From positions 9,829,841 to 9,893,840 of the forward strand of contig NC_051850.1 of assembly GCF_905115235.1 (NCBI RefSeq): 64,000 nucleotides of DNA, in the 5' to 3' direction. Under the pieces are notes generated by a model. The model saw only the letters and a list, made by a program, of their open reading frames with translations. It searched no databases and was not told the origin of the DNA. A program made the translations under genes and the position numbers. Source of the stretch: Hermetia illucens. Taxonomy: Eukaryota; Arthropoda; Insecta; Diptera; Stratiomyidae. Of the stretch, positions 46,950-58,440 are shown piece by piece (within the stretch, counting starts at the first letter, position 1; each line of letters starts with the position of its first letter).

Positions 46950-49900
46950 TGCACCACCAATAATGAGAAGAAAAAGAAATTTGAGGTCCGGTGCGGATAA
47001 CCGGCGGGAGTCATTTGACTTGGTGACTGGGTGGGGCTCTCGTAATGGACAGCACGGCGTCGAAACCGCTGGTCGTGGGGCGATTCGACGTCTAGGCGCC
47101 ACGACGACCAGGAGCACAGCTCCGCCTGCTGCAGCTGTTTTGTCACAATCTGTGGCGACCACTTCGACAAGTTCGCGTAGGAAACAGATGAAATGGACTG
47201 AAGAAATTAACCTCTTCATCATCCGCTCCTACTACGAAATAACGGCAGGGGCGGGTACAACATCTTACCGCGTTTCCCGCAATTCGCGCACGTGACTGTG
47301 CAGCGAGTCGCAGACTAGTACCGCTTTATTACTCGCAGCGACACAATCCCGGCTACCATCAGGGAACGTGTTCGCCTTGAGGTCATCGGGGAAGCTGGTG
47401 ACCGAGGGTCGATGGGGGCAGAGGCGGCGGCATCAATAACACCACGCCGCACTGCAGGTAACAGTTTCAGTACTCGCCGAAGCACTCTTCTCCACCGTCC
47501 AGCTGAGGTTTCCGCTGACATTCGGGACGAATTCCAAAGAGCGTGAATAGAATTCTCGGATATGGATCCTTTGCATAGACCATCTCAAATCTCTCAAATC
47601 AATGATGAGATTGCATCTCGGCTCTGTGCTGATATGTCGCTGCTGCAACTACAATCACTTGTGTATTGTGGTGCAGTTGCGGCGGTCAGATTGCACGGTC
47701 AGAAGATTCCCTTTCGTGTCATTGGTTTAAGTGACCAAAGAGATCCACCATGGAAAGTTCGTCTGCCATATCGGCGGGACTCACTAAGGCAGGACATTGC
47801 TAGACTGATCCAGATCAGCACTGACAATGCCAGCAGATGGGTGAGAAATAAAGTGCAGAGGGTTTACCGGAACTATGCCATCCCCAGTGAGAAACCTGTA
47901 GTTGAAATTCTGGACACACTGAAACAGAAACTTTCTGTCATATGCAGTCGGTTACGACGGTATGGCGAAAGATATTCCAGGCGTGTCCAGAATGCAAGAT
48001 ACGCGATGAACCAGGACTTTGGGGGTTGCCCGCCCAGCATGCTGAGTGGATCACCGCCGAAGACAACCGCCATGCCAATACGCCTGGCATGAATTTTCCG
48101 GATGTTATCGAAGAGGAAGTTCGACGAGCCATAAATAGCTCGAAGAACTGGAGGGGCCCAGGTCTGGATCGGGTGCAGAATTTCTGGTATAAGAAATTTA
48201 TCAGCGTACACAGTCGGTTGGCACGTAGTATAAATGGGGTCGTGAGTCGGCCAGAGGAATTTCCACCCTTCCTCACTGCGGGGATTACCTACTTTATCCT
48301 TAAGAAGGACACGGTGCAGAACCCAGCAGACACAAGACCGATCACTTACTTACCAACCCTCCGTCCATTATTAGTGGAAGGATCAATGCGCACCTCGAGA
48401 CCAACAACATTCTGTCCGAGGAGCAGAAGGGCTGCCGAGTTGGGTCAAGGGGTTGCAAAGAGCAACTCATTATCGACTCGGTAGTTGTAGGGCAAGCAAC
48501 TAGAGGCCAAAGAAATCTCTTTAGTTTCTATATCGATTATGCCAAGACTTTTGATACCTGGTTAATCGATATCTTACATCTGTATCGCATTGATCCGAAA
48601 CTAATAAAGTTTTTGGCGACAGTCATGGAAGGATGGCATACCACCTTATCGGTGCGTACATCTGAGGGTGTTAATACCTCAGAGCCAATCCGTATACAGA
48701 GGGGTATCTTCCAGGGGGATTCATTGAGTTCCCTTTGGTTTTGTATGGCACTGAACCCCCTTTCATGGCTACTGAGTGATGCTAGAGGGCATGGTTTTGC
48801 CATAAAGTATGGCCTACTTGCTATGTGCGAATTGACACACTTGACGTACAGGGTGCGGCAGCATAACTTCCTTTTTTCAAAACTCAATAAAAACTATTGT
48901 ATGCATCGGAAAATGTTTATTTTTTTTTATAATGTAGGTACATGTCTGAAGTTTTTATTTACATTGTTTTGAAGATCAAATCTGTTAGGTGACGTCCCCC
49001 ATTCTCCATACATTGCGTAAGCCGATTTCTGGCGTTTGTCATGACTCTTGTTAGCATAGCAGGTGTTATGTTGGCAATTTCTTCTTTGATGTTGGTCTTC
49101 AAATCTTGTAGGGTTCTTGGACGGTTCACATAAACACGGGATTTCAAAAAACCCCATAAAAAAAAATCACAAGGGGACAGATCGGGAGAGCGTGCCGGCC
49201 ATTCCAAATCGCCTCTAATTGAGATAAGACGCTCTGGAAAGTGTTCCCTCAAAACAGCCATCGATGCTCTTGAAGTGTGTGCTGTTGCACCGTCTTGTTG
49301 GAACCAAGTGTCCCCCAAACGCAAATTTTCTAGCCGTGGGGAAAAAAAATTTTGTAGCATGTTTACATACCGGTCCGAATTCACTGTCACTCATCATTTT
49401 CCTCAAACAACCAGGGACCAATAATTCCAGCTGAGGAAATTGCACACCACACTGTGACTTTGGATGCAATTCTCGAGGGTTGGTGTCAGCCCAGTAGCGT
49501 ATGTTTTGTTTGTTAATCGACCCACACAAATGAAAATGGGTTTCATCGCTAAAAAAAACAATAGCACCCTCGGGAACGACATCAAGAAGAAGCTCACACG
49601 CGTTCATCCGAGAACTGAAGTCACGTTCTGAAAGTTTCTGCACTATCGCCATCTTATAGGGATGAAAATGAAGATCATCACGAAGAATTCTTCTCACAGA
49701 ACGATCGGATAGTCCAAGGGCAGATGCGTGTTTGCGCGCAGAACGCCGTGGCGATCGCAACATTGACGCTCTCACTGCTTCAATGTTCTCAGGTGTTCTA
49801 ACGGGCCGAGGACTCCAGTTCTTCCTTTTGTCGCACTTGCAGTTTGTCTGAATGTAGTGACCCATGTAACAATTGATTTGCAGTCTGGGACAGGAGCCAA

Positions 49901-51720
49901 CGGGGTTAAATTAAAGCGATTCCGAAATGCACGCTATGTTGCAATAACCGAACATCCGCTTGAAAAGTAAACCTCAACGGCAAAGGCACGCTCCTCACTA
50001 TTCCAACGCATGATGGCGACTGAACCATGTCGGGACAAAACTTTACAGTATCCCCTCTTGAACGAGACCGTTAGCGCTCCGGTATGACATCAACTGAGTG
50101 GCGCGCATTTTAAAAAAGGAAGTTATGCTGCCGCACCCTGTATTTAGATGACATCAAGCTGTATGCTGGGAGTGACGACCATCTTAGAAGTCTGTTGCGA
50201 ATAATAGACATGTTCAGCCGTGATATTCGGATGGAGTTTAGATTAGACAAGTGTCGAATCCAAGCCATCCGCAAAGGTCATCACGAGCCGCATGCCGGAC
50301 ATAGCATTGGTAGCCTCCACATCGAAGCTATGACCGAGACAGAATTCTACAAGTACCTACAAATTGTGCAGGAAACCCATGCTCGAGTTGGTGATCTGAA
50401 GGATGCTTTGCTGTCCGAATTCCTACGACGTGTAAAGCTGGTGCTGAAATCGCATCTCTCGGGAAAAATAAAATAAGCGCGTTGAATGTATTCGCTATCC
50501 CTTCACTGGCATATGCATTCGGAATATTGCCATAGACGAAGACCGATCTGGAAAACGTCCAGCGGCGGATACGGACAACTATGTCCTAATTCCGAATGCA
50601 TCATCCAAAGTCTGCCGTGGAGCGGATGAACCTGCCTCGTGACATCGGAGGTAGGGGTGTGGTTGACGTGGCGGGACAACATCATCGCCAAGTCGACTCG
50701 CTGCGTGCTTATTTTTATAGCAAAGAGCAGGCGAGTCCCTTGCATGCGGCTGTCTGTAAAGCGGACTGTGGGCTGACTCCACTTAACTTGAAGGATCAAT
50801 CTTTCAATCCTATGAGTGGGGTGAAGTCCGGCCAAGAGCGGATCGATGAATGGAAGTCGAAGGCAATGCACAGTAAACACGTGAATTGTCTTTGGCGGCC
50901 ATTTGTCGTGCGGGGGAGCTCTTTGCTGAGACGGAGGGGTTCATGTGTGCCAGTCAGGATGGCGTGGTCGCCACCCGAGCTTATAAAAAGCTCATCATGA
51001 AAGAACGGGTGGAGAACGACCAGTGCAGAATGTGTGGTTCGGCGTTAGAGACGTTGGACCATCTCATTTCTGGCTGTACTGTTATGGCACCGGTGCAATA
51101 CATCACCAGGCATAATGCTGTATATAAGGTTATCCATCAAAACCTTGCATATAATCATGGGCTGATCACGGGAACATGTCCGGTTTACCGATATGAGCCG
51201 CAAGAAGTTCTTGATAGTTCTGCTTGCGGCATGTATTGGGACCGGCAAGTTCTGACTGATCACCATACTGCACATAACAAGCCTGAAGTACTGTTGGTTG
51301 ACAAGACGGGTCGCTCCGCGTATATTATTGTTGTTGCTATCCCCCATAATAGCAGCATTGAACGGAAACAGGTGGAGAAGAAGGTGAACTATGAGCCATT
51401 GGCTTGGGAAATCAAAGAAATTTGGCGTCTCGAGCGGGTGGTTATGGTTCCCATAATATTGTCAGCTACAGGTATCATCCCTCACGGCTTGCCTTGATGT
51501 CCTGGGAATTTCGCACAGTGTGGTTCAAACCATGCGGAAGTACACCATTCTGCATACGTGCTCGATGTTGCGGGGAGTACTCGGTGGATTCTCCCATTGA
51601 CCTACCACCGGCCACCAATACCAGCGCCCCTTTAGTTTTTAAGTAGGTAGGATCGTCCGAGCCTAAATGCTTGGCATCTGCCGAGATTGTGATAACCCGG
51701 AAAAAATAATTTTTTAAACT
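46950..51720 (+). mobile_element. REL-endonuclease LINE (R4/Dong-like), copy B, split by a mariner
   Basis: The N-terminal block MKWTEEINLFIIRSYYEIT lies at 47,190-47,250. The middle region (47,562-48,092) is followed by reverse transcriptase with GPGLDRVQNFWYKKF, FYIDYAKTFDT (block A) and GIFQGDSLSSLWFC (block B). A mariner (48,849-50,140) then interrupts block C; LDDIKLYAG resumes at 50,143. The C-terminus (50,596-51,497) has a complete CCHC knuckle (CRMCGSALETLDHLISGC) and a REL endonuclease (NKPEVLLVD, IIVVAIP, VVMVPIILSATG). The last 40 residues are in another frame. Without the mariner it spans about 3.5 kb. There are at least six frame breaks. It is diverged from copy A. Confidence 0.85.
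48849..50140 (-). mobile_element. Tc1/mariner-type DNA transposon (DD41D), copy 1
   Basis: It is 1,292 bases, bounded by inverted repeats starting cagggtgcggcagcataact (identical for about 29 bases) and flanked by TA on both sides. The transposase reads on the minus strand from ATG at 50,009-50,011 to a stop near 48,959. The catalytic triad is visible: FFSDETHFH, FQQDGATAH and SPDLSPCDFFLWG, with 41 residues between the second and third Asp. An HTH region (RKHASALGLSDRSVRRIL) precedes it. Breaks relative to copy 2: a TAG after codon 25, a one-base loss near 49,803, a deletion of about 17 bases near 49,470, and a short indel near 49,395. It cannot make transposase itself. Confidence 0.9.
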
Positions 51721-51724
51721 GAAA

Positions 51725-52090
51725 AACTGAAAACTGATCATCTACCACCACCCTCTTATCTAATCTGCAGCAAATCATGACGCTCAATAGAAATTCAGGT
51801 TATTGTACAAAGAAATAGATAATAATGTCCATATCCACTAGACTTTCTAGCATTTAAGATTCAATTAAAATAATGGGAAATATAAAAACTAGAACAATTA
51901 CAACTATCTGAAATTTATCCGCACTAATCTCATTCTATGCTATTCGCAACTGTACTCCATTAGATTATCTGGTATCTTTAATCTTCGCAAATCCTTATCG
52001 TCCAGTACATCGTAAGTAATTACTAAATTTCGCAGAATTGAATTAGTTTAAAGCTTGGATTTCATTATCTGATTTTTGACAATGATTTGA
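51725..52090. other. AT-rich upstream flank of gene 4
   Basis: No gene or element was recognised. It directly precedes the core promoter of the fourth chitin-binding gene. Confidence 0.4.
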
Positions 52091-52096
52091 CGATTC

Positions 52097-52130
52097 TATA
52101 AAAAGGCGAATATGACATGAAGTTGTAGTC
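52097..52130 (+). promoter_or_regulatory. Core promoter of gene 4
   Basis: TATAAAAAGG at 52097-52106 is followed about 30 bases later by tgtagtc (A at 52127), a weaker initiator than those of genes 2 and 3. The start codon follows at 52,220. Confidence 0.6.
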
Positions 52131-52219
52131 TATATCGTTTTATTAGTCCGACCTGTAGTCGTGTGTCAACCAAATAATCCTATTTTTGTGAGACATCTCA
52201 TATTGGTGGATATACCAAG

Positions 52220-53581
52220 ATGAGATTAGGTAAAATAAAAGTTATAGATTTCAGTGTATTTTGGATGTTTGTAAGGATTAATGGTGGCTTTCGCAATGTG
52301 GCTTACAAAATATTCAAATTACTGTGGTAGAGGGGTGATGTCCTAACAACTTGTTTGAATGTGAAGTTACTTTTGGCTTTTTCATTTTTTGGCAGCTGTT
52401 TTTCCATACCATTGTGTTTGTGTTAAATAATATAAGTAAGACCGCTCTTTTGACTAAAAAATTAAATTTGTTCAGAAAGAATTTGTCCCTTTTAATCCTT
52501 CCTTGCTGAATGATATAATAGAGTAAATGTCTTCAACTTTAAAATACTTTTCCACTTCATTTTCCCTCTTCTGAACAGAACATTACAGATTTGTAATTAA
52601 CAATAACACTTTACTCCATTCTATCTAGGAATCGCCTTAAAATTACTAATATCCGCTTTGGGGATTCTTCATTGCAATATCAATCGGGTGAATGCAGCGG
52701 ATTGCGAGGATAAGGAACTATATGTTCCATATACAGAAGACCCCTCTCTGAAAACGTACGAAGTATGCTTCAGTAAAACTGGAGATTCGAAGCTATATAA
52801 TTGCCCAGACTATATTTTCTTTGATGAAAGGACAAGAAGCTGTACTGTTTATTTAGACGGTGAACCGATGAAATGCACCAGCCAGGGAGAAAAATTTATA
52901 GATCCTATTTCTGACACGTGCGAAACTTTTTATGAATGTCGTGATGATATGGTACCCACTTTTGCTTCTTGTGACGCCAATAAATATTTCAACCCCCTCT
53001 TGCAAAAATGTGTTCCTGATACTGAATATGACTGTAAATATGATATTCCCGATTGCTCTAATCCAAAATTCCAAAACAGAATGTGGGTAGACAAAGAAAG
53101 TTGTGGATCCTACTACGAATGCAGCGGAGATATCCTTGTAAGCCGAAACTGTCCCCCCGGAATGTTCTTTGACGCGCAAACTCAAGCTTGCTTGTTTAAC
53201 ATCGGTGATGAATGCAAAGTTCAAAATCCCAACCCCGATTTACTAGTGGATGTTGAAACTATGTGCAAAGGAAATGTTGGAAAGTTTCTCCCGGATCCCT
53301 ACTACTGTAGAGCTTACTACTATTGTATCGACGAATCAACCCCTTACTGGCAATATTGTAACGATGATAGATATTTTTCGAATGGAGCTTGTTCTAAAAC
53401 CAGACCTAGTAGCTGCATTTGCGAAGATGAAGACTGGGACACGAATGGCAAAACTTCAGTGAATGTTCCACATTCTGATAAGACAAAATTTTACGTGTGT
53501 ACCAAAGGAAAACTACCCCAGATCAAGTCGTGTCCAGCAGGCACCACCTTCAATGCAACGAAGAACATGTGTGTCGCTTGA
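52220..53581 (+). CDS. Secreted CBM14 protein with two four-cysteine terminal domains (2 exons)
   Basis: Exons 52220-52229 (ATGAGATTAG, donor gtaaaa) and 52629-53581 (acceptor tatctag) are joined by a 399-base phase-1 intron, giving 320 aa. The joined start MRLGIALKLLISALGILHC gives a signal peptide; exon 2 alone lacks an ATG in place. Domains lie at about residues 29-84, 86-139, 146-199, 216-266 and 268-320. Domains 2-4 have all six CBM14 cysteines. Domain 1 keeps only C29, C50, C62 and C75, and domain 5 only C268, FYVC, KSC and NMC. Both lack cysteines 2 and 6, which by family knowledge pair with each other. Chitin binding by the three central domains is likely; the end domains may have changed role. 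It is acidic and less Thr-rich than genes 1-3. Confidence 0.85.
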
Positions 53582-53633
53582 TTTACAAGATATTTTCAAT
53601 GGCTATGCGCAAAGCTTCACCATTTACGCTGAA

Positions 53634-53639
53634 AATAAA
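53634..53639 (+). terminator. Poly(A) signal of gene 4
   Basis: AATAAA lies 53 bases after the stop codon of gene 4. Confidence 0.65.
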
Positions 53640-53950
53640 TTAAATAGTTTTTACTATCTTTTTTTTTAATATCTTCGGTTGTTTGCCTCAGCTTAGTACA
53701 TCCTTTGCAACGTGTAGTGAATTAGTGAATTGTGTTTATCCCAAAAGACCTCCCAAGCTTGCCTGAAAGACAAGAATATATTAAACAAGAGCGCGTTAAG
53801 GCATATTTTGTTGGTGTCAAAAATTGTTAAATTTCCTAATTGTCTATTTAGAATCTTAAACTCCCTTCCTCCTCTGTAAAATTCTTTGATAGTAAATCAG
53901 TTACTGGCTACATTATGAGGAATAACTAAATCAGTGTTTTTTATTTGCTG
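53640..53950. other. Intergenic stretch after gene 4
   Basis: AT-rich, with no coding pattern or repeat recognised, up to the 3' tail of the RTE-B LINE. Confidence 0.4.
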
Positions 53951-56478
53951 GGAATAGTTTTTCTTCTTCTTTTTCTTCAGGATTTGTCCCATTCACAAGC
54001 GGGATCGACTCATCGTGATCGGTTTCAACATTTGGTTCTATCAAATGCCTGATCAGCATGCGATCGAGAGGCTATTAAATCCCCATCCAGCATGTCAGGC
54101 CACTGCTGTTTCGGCCGACCTTTTGATCGTTTACCATCGACTTCGTGTGTGCAGACCAATCTTGACAAGTGAAATCTCGTTAGGGCAAATTAAGTCACCA
54201 TGCCATCCAGAACGCCTCTCTCACAATTTTTCCACGATCGGTGCAACCCCACTTCGGATGCGATCAAAACGTATCACGCCACTAGGCCAACGTCTCCGTT
54301 ACGACAAGACGACGTTCATTCCCTTTTATAGTCGGCTAACACTCAGGACCATAGAGGGCGGCAAGGTAGACGGAATTGCGGTAAATTTTATATTTCAGAC
54401 GTTCGTTGAAACGTCGATCACAAAGAACACCAGTTGTGGAACGCCACTCTTCATCAGGTTGCGTTAATGCGTGAAGTAATTTCATAACGCAGTTCTTCAT
54501 TGACGAATAACAATGGCCCGAGATATTTATGATAAATCGCTCAGTTCTGGGCAGGTCACTGCAGCTGACAGCGGTTGCGCCTGTTTCATGAGGATCGGTG
54601 GTCAAAAACTCTGTTTTATTCAGATTCAATCTGAGACCAAATTACATAAGGCGGCCATTCCATTTTTAGACAAGTTGCTGCTATTAGATGCTAGGAAAAC
54701 ATCATCTGCATAAAGCAGTGTATAGGGCGTTGGACGTTGGATGTCCCGTGTGACAGTGTCCATAACAAAAACAAAGAGGAGTGGTGATAGGGCGCTTCCT
54801 TGATGAACACCAACAGAGACACACTGCCACGCTTCCAACTTTACTTTTCGGATCGTGGTAGAGCAGTTGAATCCATTGCACGAGTTCTTCTGACACTAAG
54901 TGTTGTCATAGACCATACCAAATGAGTTCATGTGGCAGACGGTCAAACGCTTTCTACAGATCTAGAAATGCAATGTAAAGAGGGCGATACCTCTGACGGT
55001 GTTTCTCTTTAAGTAACCACGTAGCGTGTATACCATTAGTAGTTCCGCAGTTCTTGACAAATCCCGCTTGATTCACGATTATTTCAACGATTTCGTGAAT
55101 ACGGTTGTCAGAAATGCGTTCAAACAGATGTTCATGAAGACTTCATGGTATGGGAAAGTAACCCGGTTGGACGGTAATTTGAGCATTCTGCTGGACTAGC
55201 TTTCTTTTTCCATATTGAAATTGTGGTATTTTCTTGCCAGCCAGATGGTGGTCTACCTTCTTGAATAACCTGATTAAAGAATTCACTGAGTCGCAAATAT
55301 GTCAGCGGTGTTGAAAAGCAATACCAAGTCGAAGCCAGAAGTTCTCTGCTTGCTTGAATGCAACAGACAGCGCCCATGAAACTCGGACTGGGAGCCAACC
55401 GCAACAACCGAGCTGAACAGGAATTCTCCTGAAGTATGAGAGTCCAGGGGTTATCCCGGTTCCTATGGTACCAGTATTCTCCTGGTAAGGTTTCGTGACC
55501 TATTGCCACTTCACATGAATCCCCATGCTGACTCGGGTCTGATCACGCTAATTAGGCCTTTGGAACATTTGCCTACTGCATCACGGCTGGCAAACCAATG
55601 GGATACTGCGTCTTCTGGTGCCACCACTGTGGAGGTTCTCCTCAGCCACTTAATTTTGCCCCATCTTCCTCATCGCCACCTTTGAGCACCAGTCACGTTG
55701 ACATGAAAGTCCTGGGGGTTTAACATGAGTACCTGCCATGTAGGCATAATCCCACGGTCCTCTTCGGACACGGAAGTGTACGTGTACGTTCGTTACGGCT
55801 TTTAGCAAGTCGATACAGATCTCTCTCGCTCGGGTGACAGCGACCGCTTTCTTTGCTTCCCGGTTGGCATTCTTATAAATTTGCCAATTGGCCATTCCAA
55901 AGCCAAGTATCTCGGTTAATGTACCGCTTGCCCGGCTTGGTGACCCCGAGGGTTGCAGAGGCCGCTTTGTGGATCGTGTCTTTCATTTGGTTTTACAGTC
56001 GTAATGGTCGGCAATCGTATGAGTGAGATCGCTTTTTCTCTCTTCTCACCAAATCGCCAACATTTAATGCTATTTTGTCGGTGGCTTAATTCGCAGGACA
56101 GCAATCAACGGTCAATGTTGAGATGCGATGGTCTCATAGGGAACGACTTTGCAATCAGTGACAGCGGTAAAATGTTGGCGTCTTATGAGAATATAGTCGA
56201 TTTGCGTTTAATTGTTCCCACTATAAAATGTAGGAAGATGGGACAATCGTTTGATGAACCATGTATTTTTAATGGAAACTCTTTTTCTTCGGATAAACAA
56301 AATAAATTTTAATTCGCAAAAACTTTTATTTAGTTATAAGAGTAAAATTTCACTATTAATTTTAAATGCGTGAGTCGGCATATGCACACGTCGACGGTTG
56401 GAACTCCGTTTTTTATTTCTTTTGTACAGATGATTTCAACACTAAAAGAGACGACGCGCGTTCGACGGCTACGAAAGT

Positions 56479-56655
56479 TGGAGGCAGAAGAGACCGGTTC
56501 TTCTCCATGCGGTCCCTCTGCCTCCAATCAACGAAACTTTCTCACCGCCAGCTCTCCACTCCAGCGGCGAGTTCTAAAAAGCGGGGAGAGCGCCAATGGG
56601 GTCATCCACCCGCCCGGAAATAAATTTCGAATGCCGCGAATCCTGCTGCGCCACA
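56479..56655 (-). repeat. Left LTR segment of the gypsy remnant
   Basis: This is the direct-repeat partner of 57,492-57,682. It contains an inverted GGAGGCAGA...TCTGCCTCC pair near its left end and closes with ccaca, the complement of a TGTGG LTR start. Confidence 0.8.
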
Positions 56656-57491
56656 TCAGTTCGCCCCCAAATGAAATCCCCTAGTTTTAGCGACCGAATC
56701 CGGAACTGCGTTCCCCATCAATCCGCGAAGCAAATGCGACATTTCTTCGGGGCGCGCACGGGTTTCAGCCTGGACAGGGAGACCGCCTTTTTGCGTGCAC
56801 CGATCTCGAGCTGGAAGAAATGTTCTCCCCGCTCGAGAACGCGGTACGGGCCTTCATATGGAGGATGCAGAGGCTTCCGGACGGCATCCGTCCTGACCAG
56901 GATGTGCGTGTTTGTGTCCAGCTCCTTGGGCGCACAGGCACGTGCGGACGAGTGTCGGGTGGGAGGTGTGGCTTTGATGCGTCGGAGATTGCCCCTCAGC
57001 AGACGCACCAACCCCGACTCTGTGGGACCCGATCTCTTGACGAAGACCGGATCACTTGGGAGTTTTGGGTTCTCCACGTATACCAGCTCCACGGGGCTAG
57101 CAGCAAATTCCTCTCGGCGGGTTGTACGTAGGCCGAGTAGTATGAGAGGCAAGGCTTGGGTCCAGGACGGATCGTCGCGTGCTATAATGGTGGCTTTCAG
57201 CGTCCGGTCCCAACATTCTAGCATCCCATTGGATTATGGGTGGTATGCAGTAGTCCGCTGGCGTTTAAGTCGCAGAAGTTTACCTAACTCCGAGAAAAGG
57301 GTGGACTCAAATTGCATTCCCTGGTCAATGATGACCACTGCAGGGACGCCAAAGCGAGGTATCAACTCTCGACAGAGGGCTTCGGCACAAGATTGCGCTT
57401 TAATGTCTTTCAGAGGTATTGCCTCTGGCCACCGCGTAAACCTGTCGATGATAGTGAGGCAATACTTGTAACTGGGCCTGTGCTTACTAGT

Positions 57492-57682
57492 TGGAGGCAG
57501 AAGAGACCGGTTCTTCTCCATGCGGTCCCTCTGCCTCCAACCAACGGCACTTTCTCACCACTAGCTCTCCGCTTCAGTGGCGAGTTCTAAAAAGCGTAGA
57601 GACCGCCGGTGGCGCAATCCACCCGCTCGCATTCGTAACATTCGAAATAAATTTCGAATGCCGCGAATCTTGCTGCGCCACA
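57492..57682 (-). repeat. Right LTR segment of the gypsy remnant
   Basis: This is the second copy of the direct repeat, about 14 bases longer than the left one because of one indel. It is followed at once by the TATT target sequence and resumed RTE-B sequence. Confidence 0.8.
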
Positions 57683-58440
57683 TATTCATAAGTACAAGTT
57701 CATTGGTGTCCCCAAAATCGATTATACGCTAGGCACCCTCATTGCGCGCTCCGAACCCCTTTCCCCCACTCACTTACATGATCATTAAGGTCGCCGCCAA
57801 TGATAATATAGTCGCCAGCAGGCACGTGACAAGTCTTTTCATCGAGAAGTTGTCAGCAGACATCTTTCTCGACATCAAGTCAACCTATCTGTGGTACGTA
57901 CGCGGCGAAAAAGTGATTATTACGATCAGCTGATATAATGGTGAACTCCACCAACCGATCATTAAATCTTTCGACTTTTTTTATGGCGTCACGGAAGCCC
58001 TCTGAGATGGCAATGCCAACACCACATTGAATGTGTGGGCTACCAAAATAGAGAAGTTTATAGAGATTTTTATCGCGTTCGCGTTCAATGTCGCAGCTTT
58101 TGGCAACAGACCATCTGGTTTCTTGCAGAGCGCAGATATCGATGCTCCTTTTCCGAAGGGTTTTTGCGAGTTCCTCGGTCTTTCCAGTTAAGGTACCAAC
58201 ATTTAGCGTGCAGACACGTATTTGTTTTGCTCGGACTAACTTGCTTACGTCCTGACGCCGTCATTGCGTCAAGAACCCTTGCCCATTTCTCGACAGGACC
58301 GGGGCCGTCCTGCCGCGTCGACTGAGATGGACGCCCTAGCATTTCTCCGACGCTCCGATCATCATGTTTTTAACGACATTGTATGCATTTTCTTGGTCGG
58401 TCTGTCGCGGGACCTGTCACCAAGGGAGATCAGGTTGAAT

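Larger units (their letters stand above)
56268..57682 (-). mobile_element. Ty3/gypsy remnant: LTRs around an integrase part
   Basis: A direct repeat ties the ends together: 56,479-56,655 matches 57,492-57,682 closely, apart from one small indel. The left LTR probably extends to about 56,268. Between the repeats only integrase-region sequence is found on the minus strand (YCLTIIDRFTRWPEA and RPLHPPYEGP-type motifs). TATT flanks the element on both sides, as expected for a gypsy target duplication. It is a much reduced, broken copy; the similarity of the repeats suggests moderate age. Confidence 0.8.
53955..58440 (-). mobile_element. RTE-B LINE, nearly full span, split by a gypsy fossil
   Basis: On the minus strand the 5' end is near 58,440. 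The endonuclease region (58,340-57,683, then 56,267-55,990) includes TCLHAKCWYLNWK and a decayed QSIDFVL-type block. It is followed by a linker (ANREAKKAVAVTRAREI, 55,800-55,870) and reverse transcriptase with SVGVHQGSALSPLLFVFVMD and LLYADDVFLASNS (54,626-54,838). The C-terminal end follows (NLNKTEFLTTDPHETG, and GRPKQQWPD near 54,105). The 3' tail is a short (GAA)n-rich run near 53,960-53,985. About ten stops or frameshifts are visible. The gypsy remnant sits at 56,268-57,682. Confidence 0.8.
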
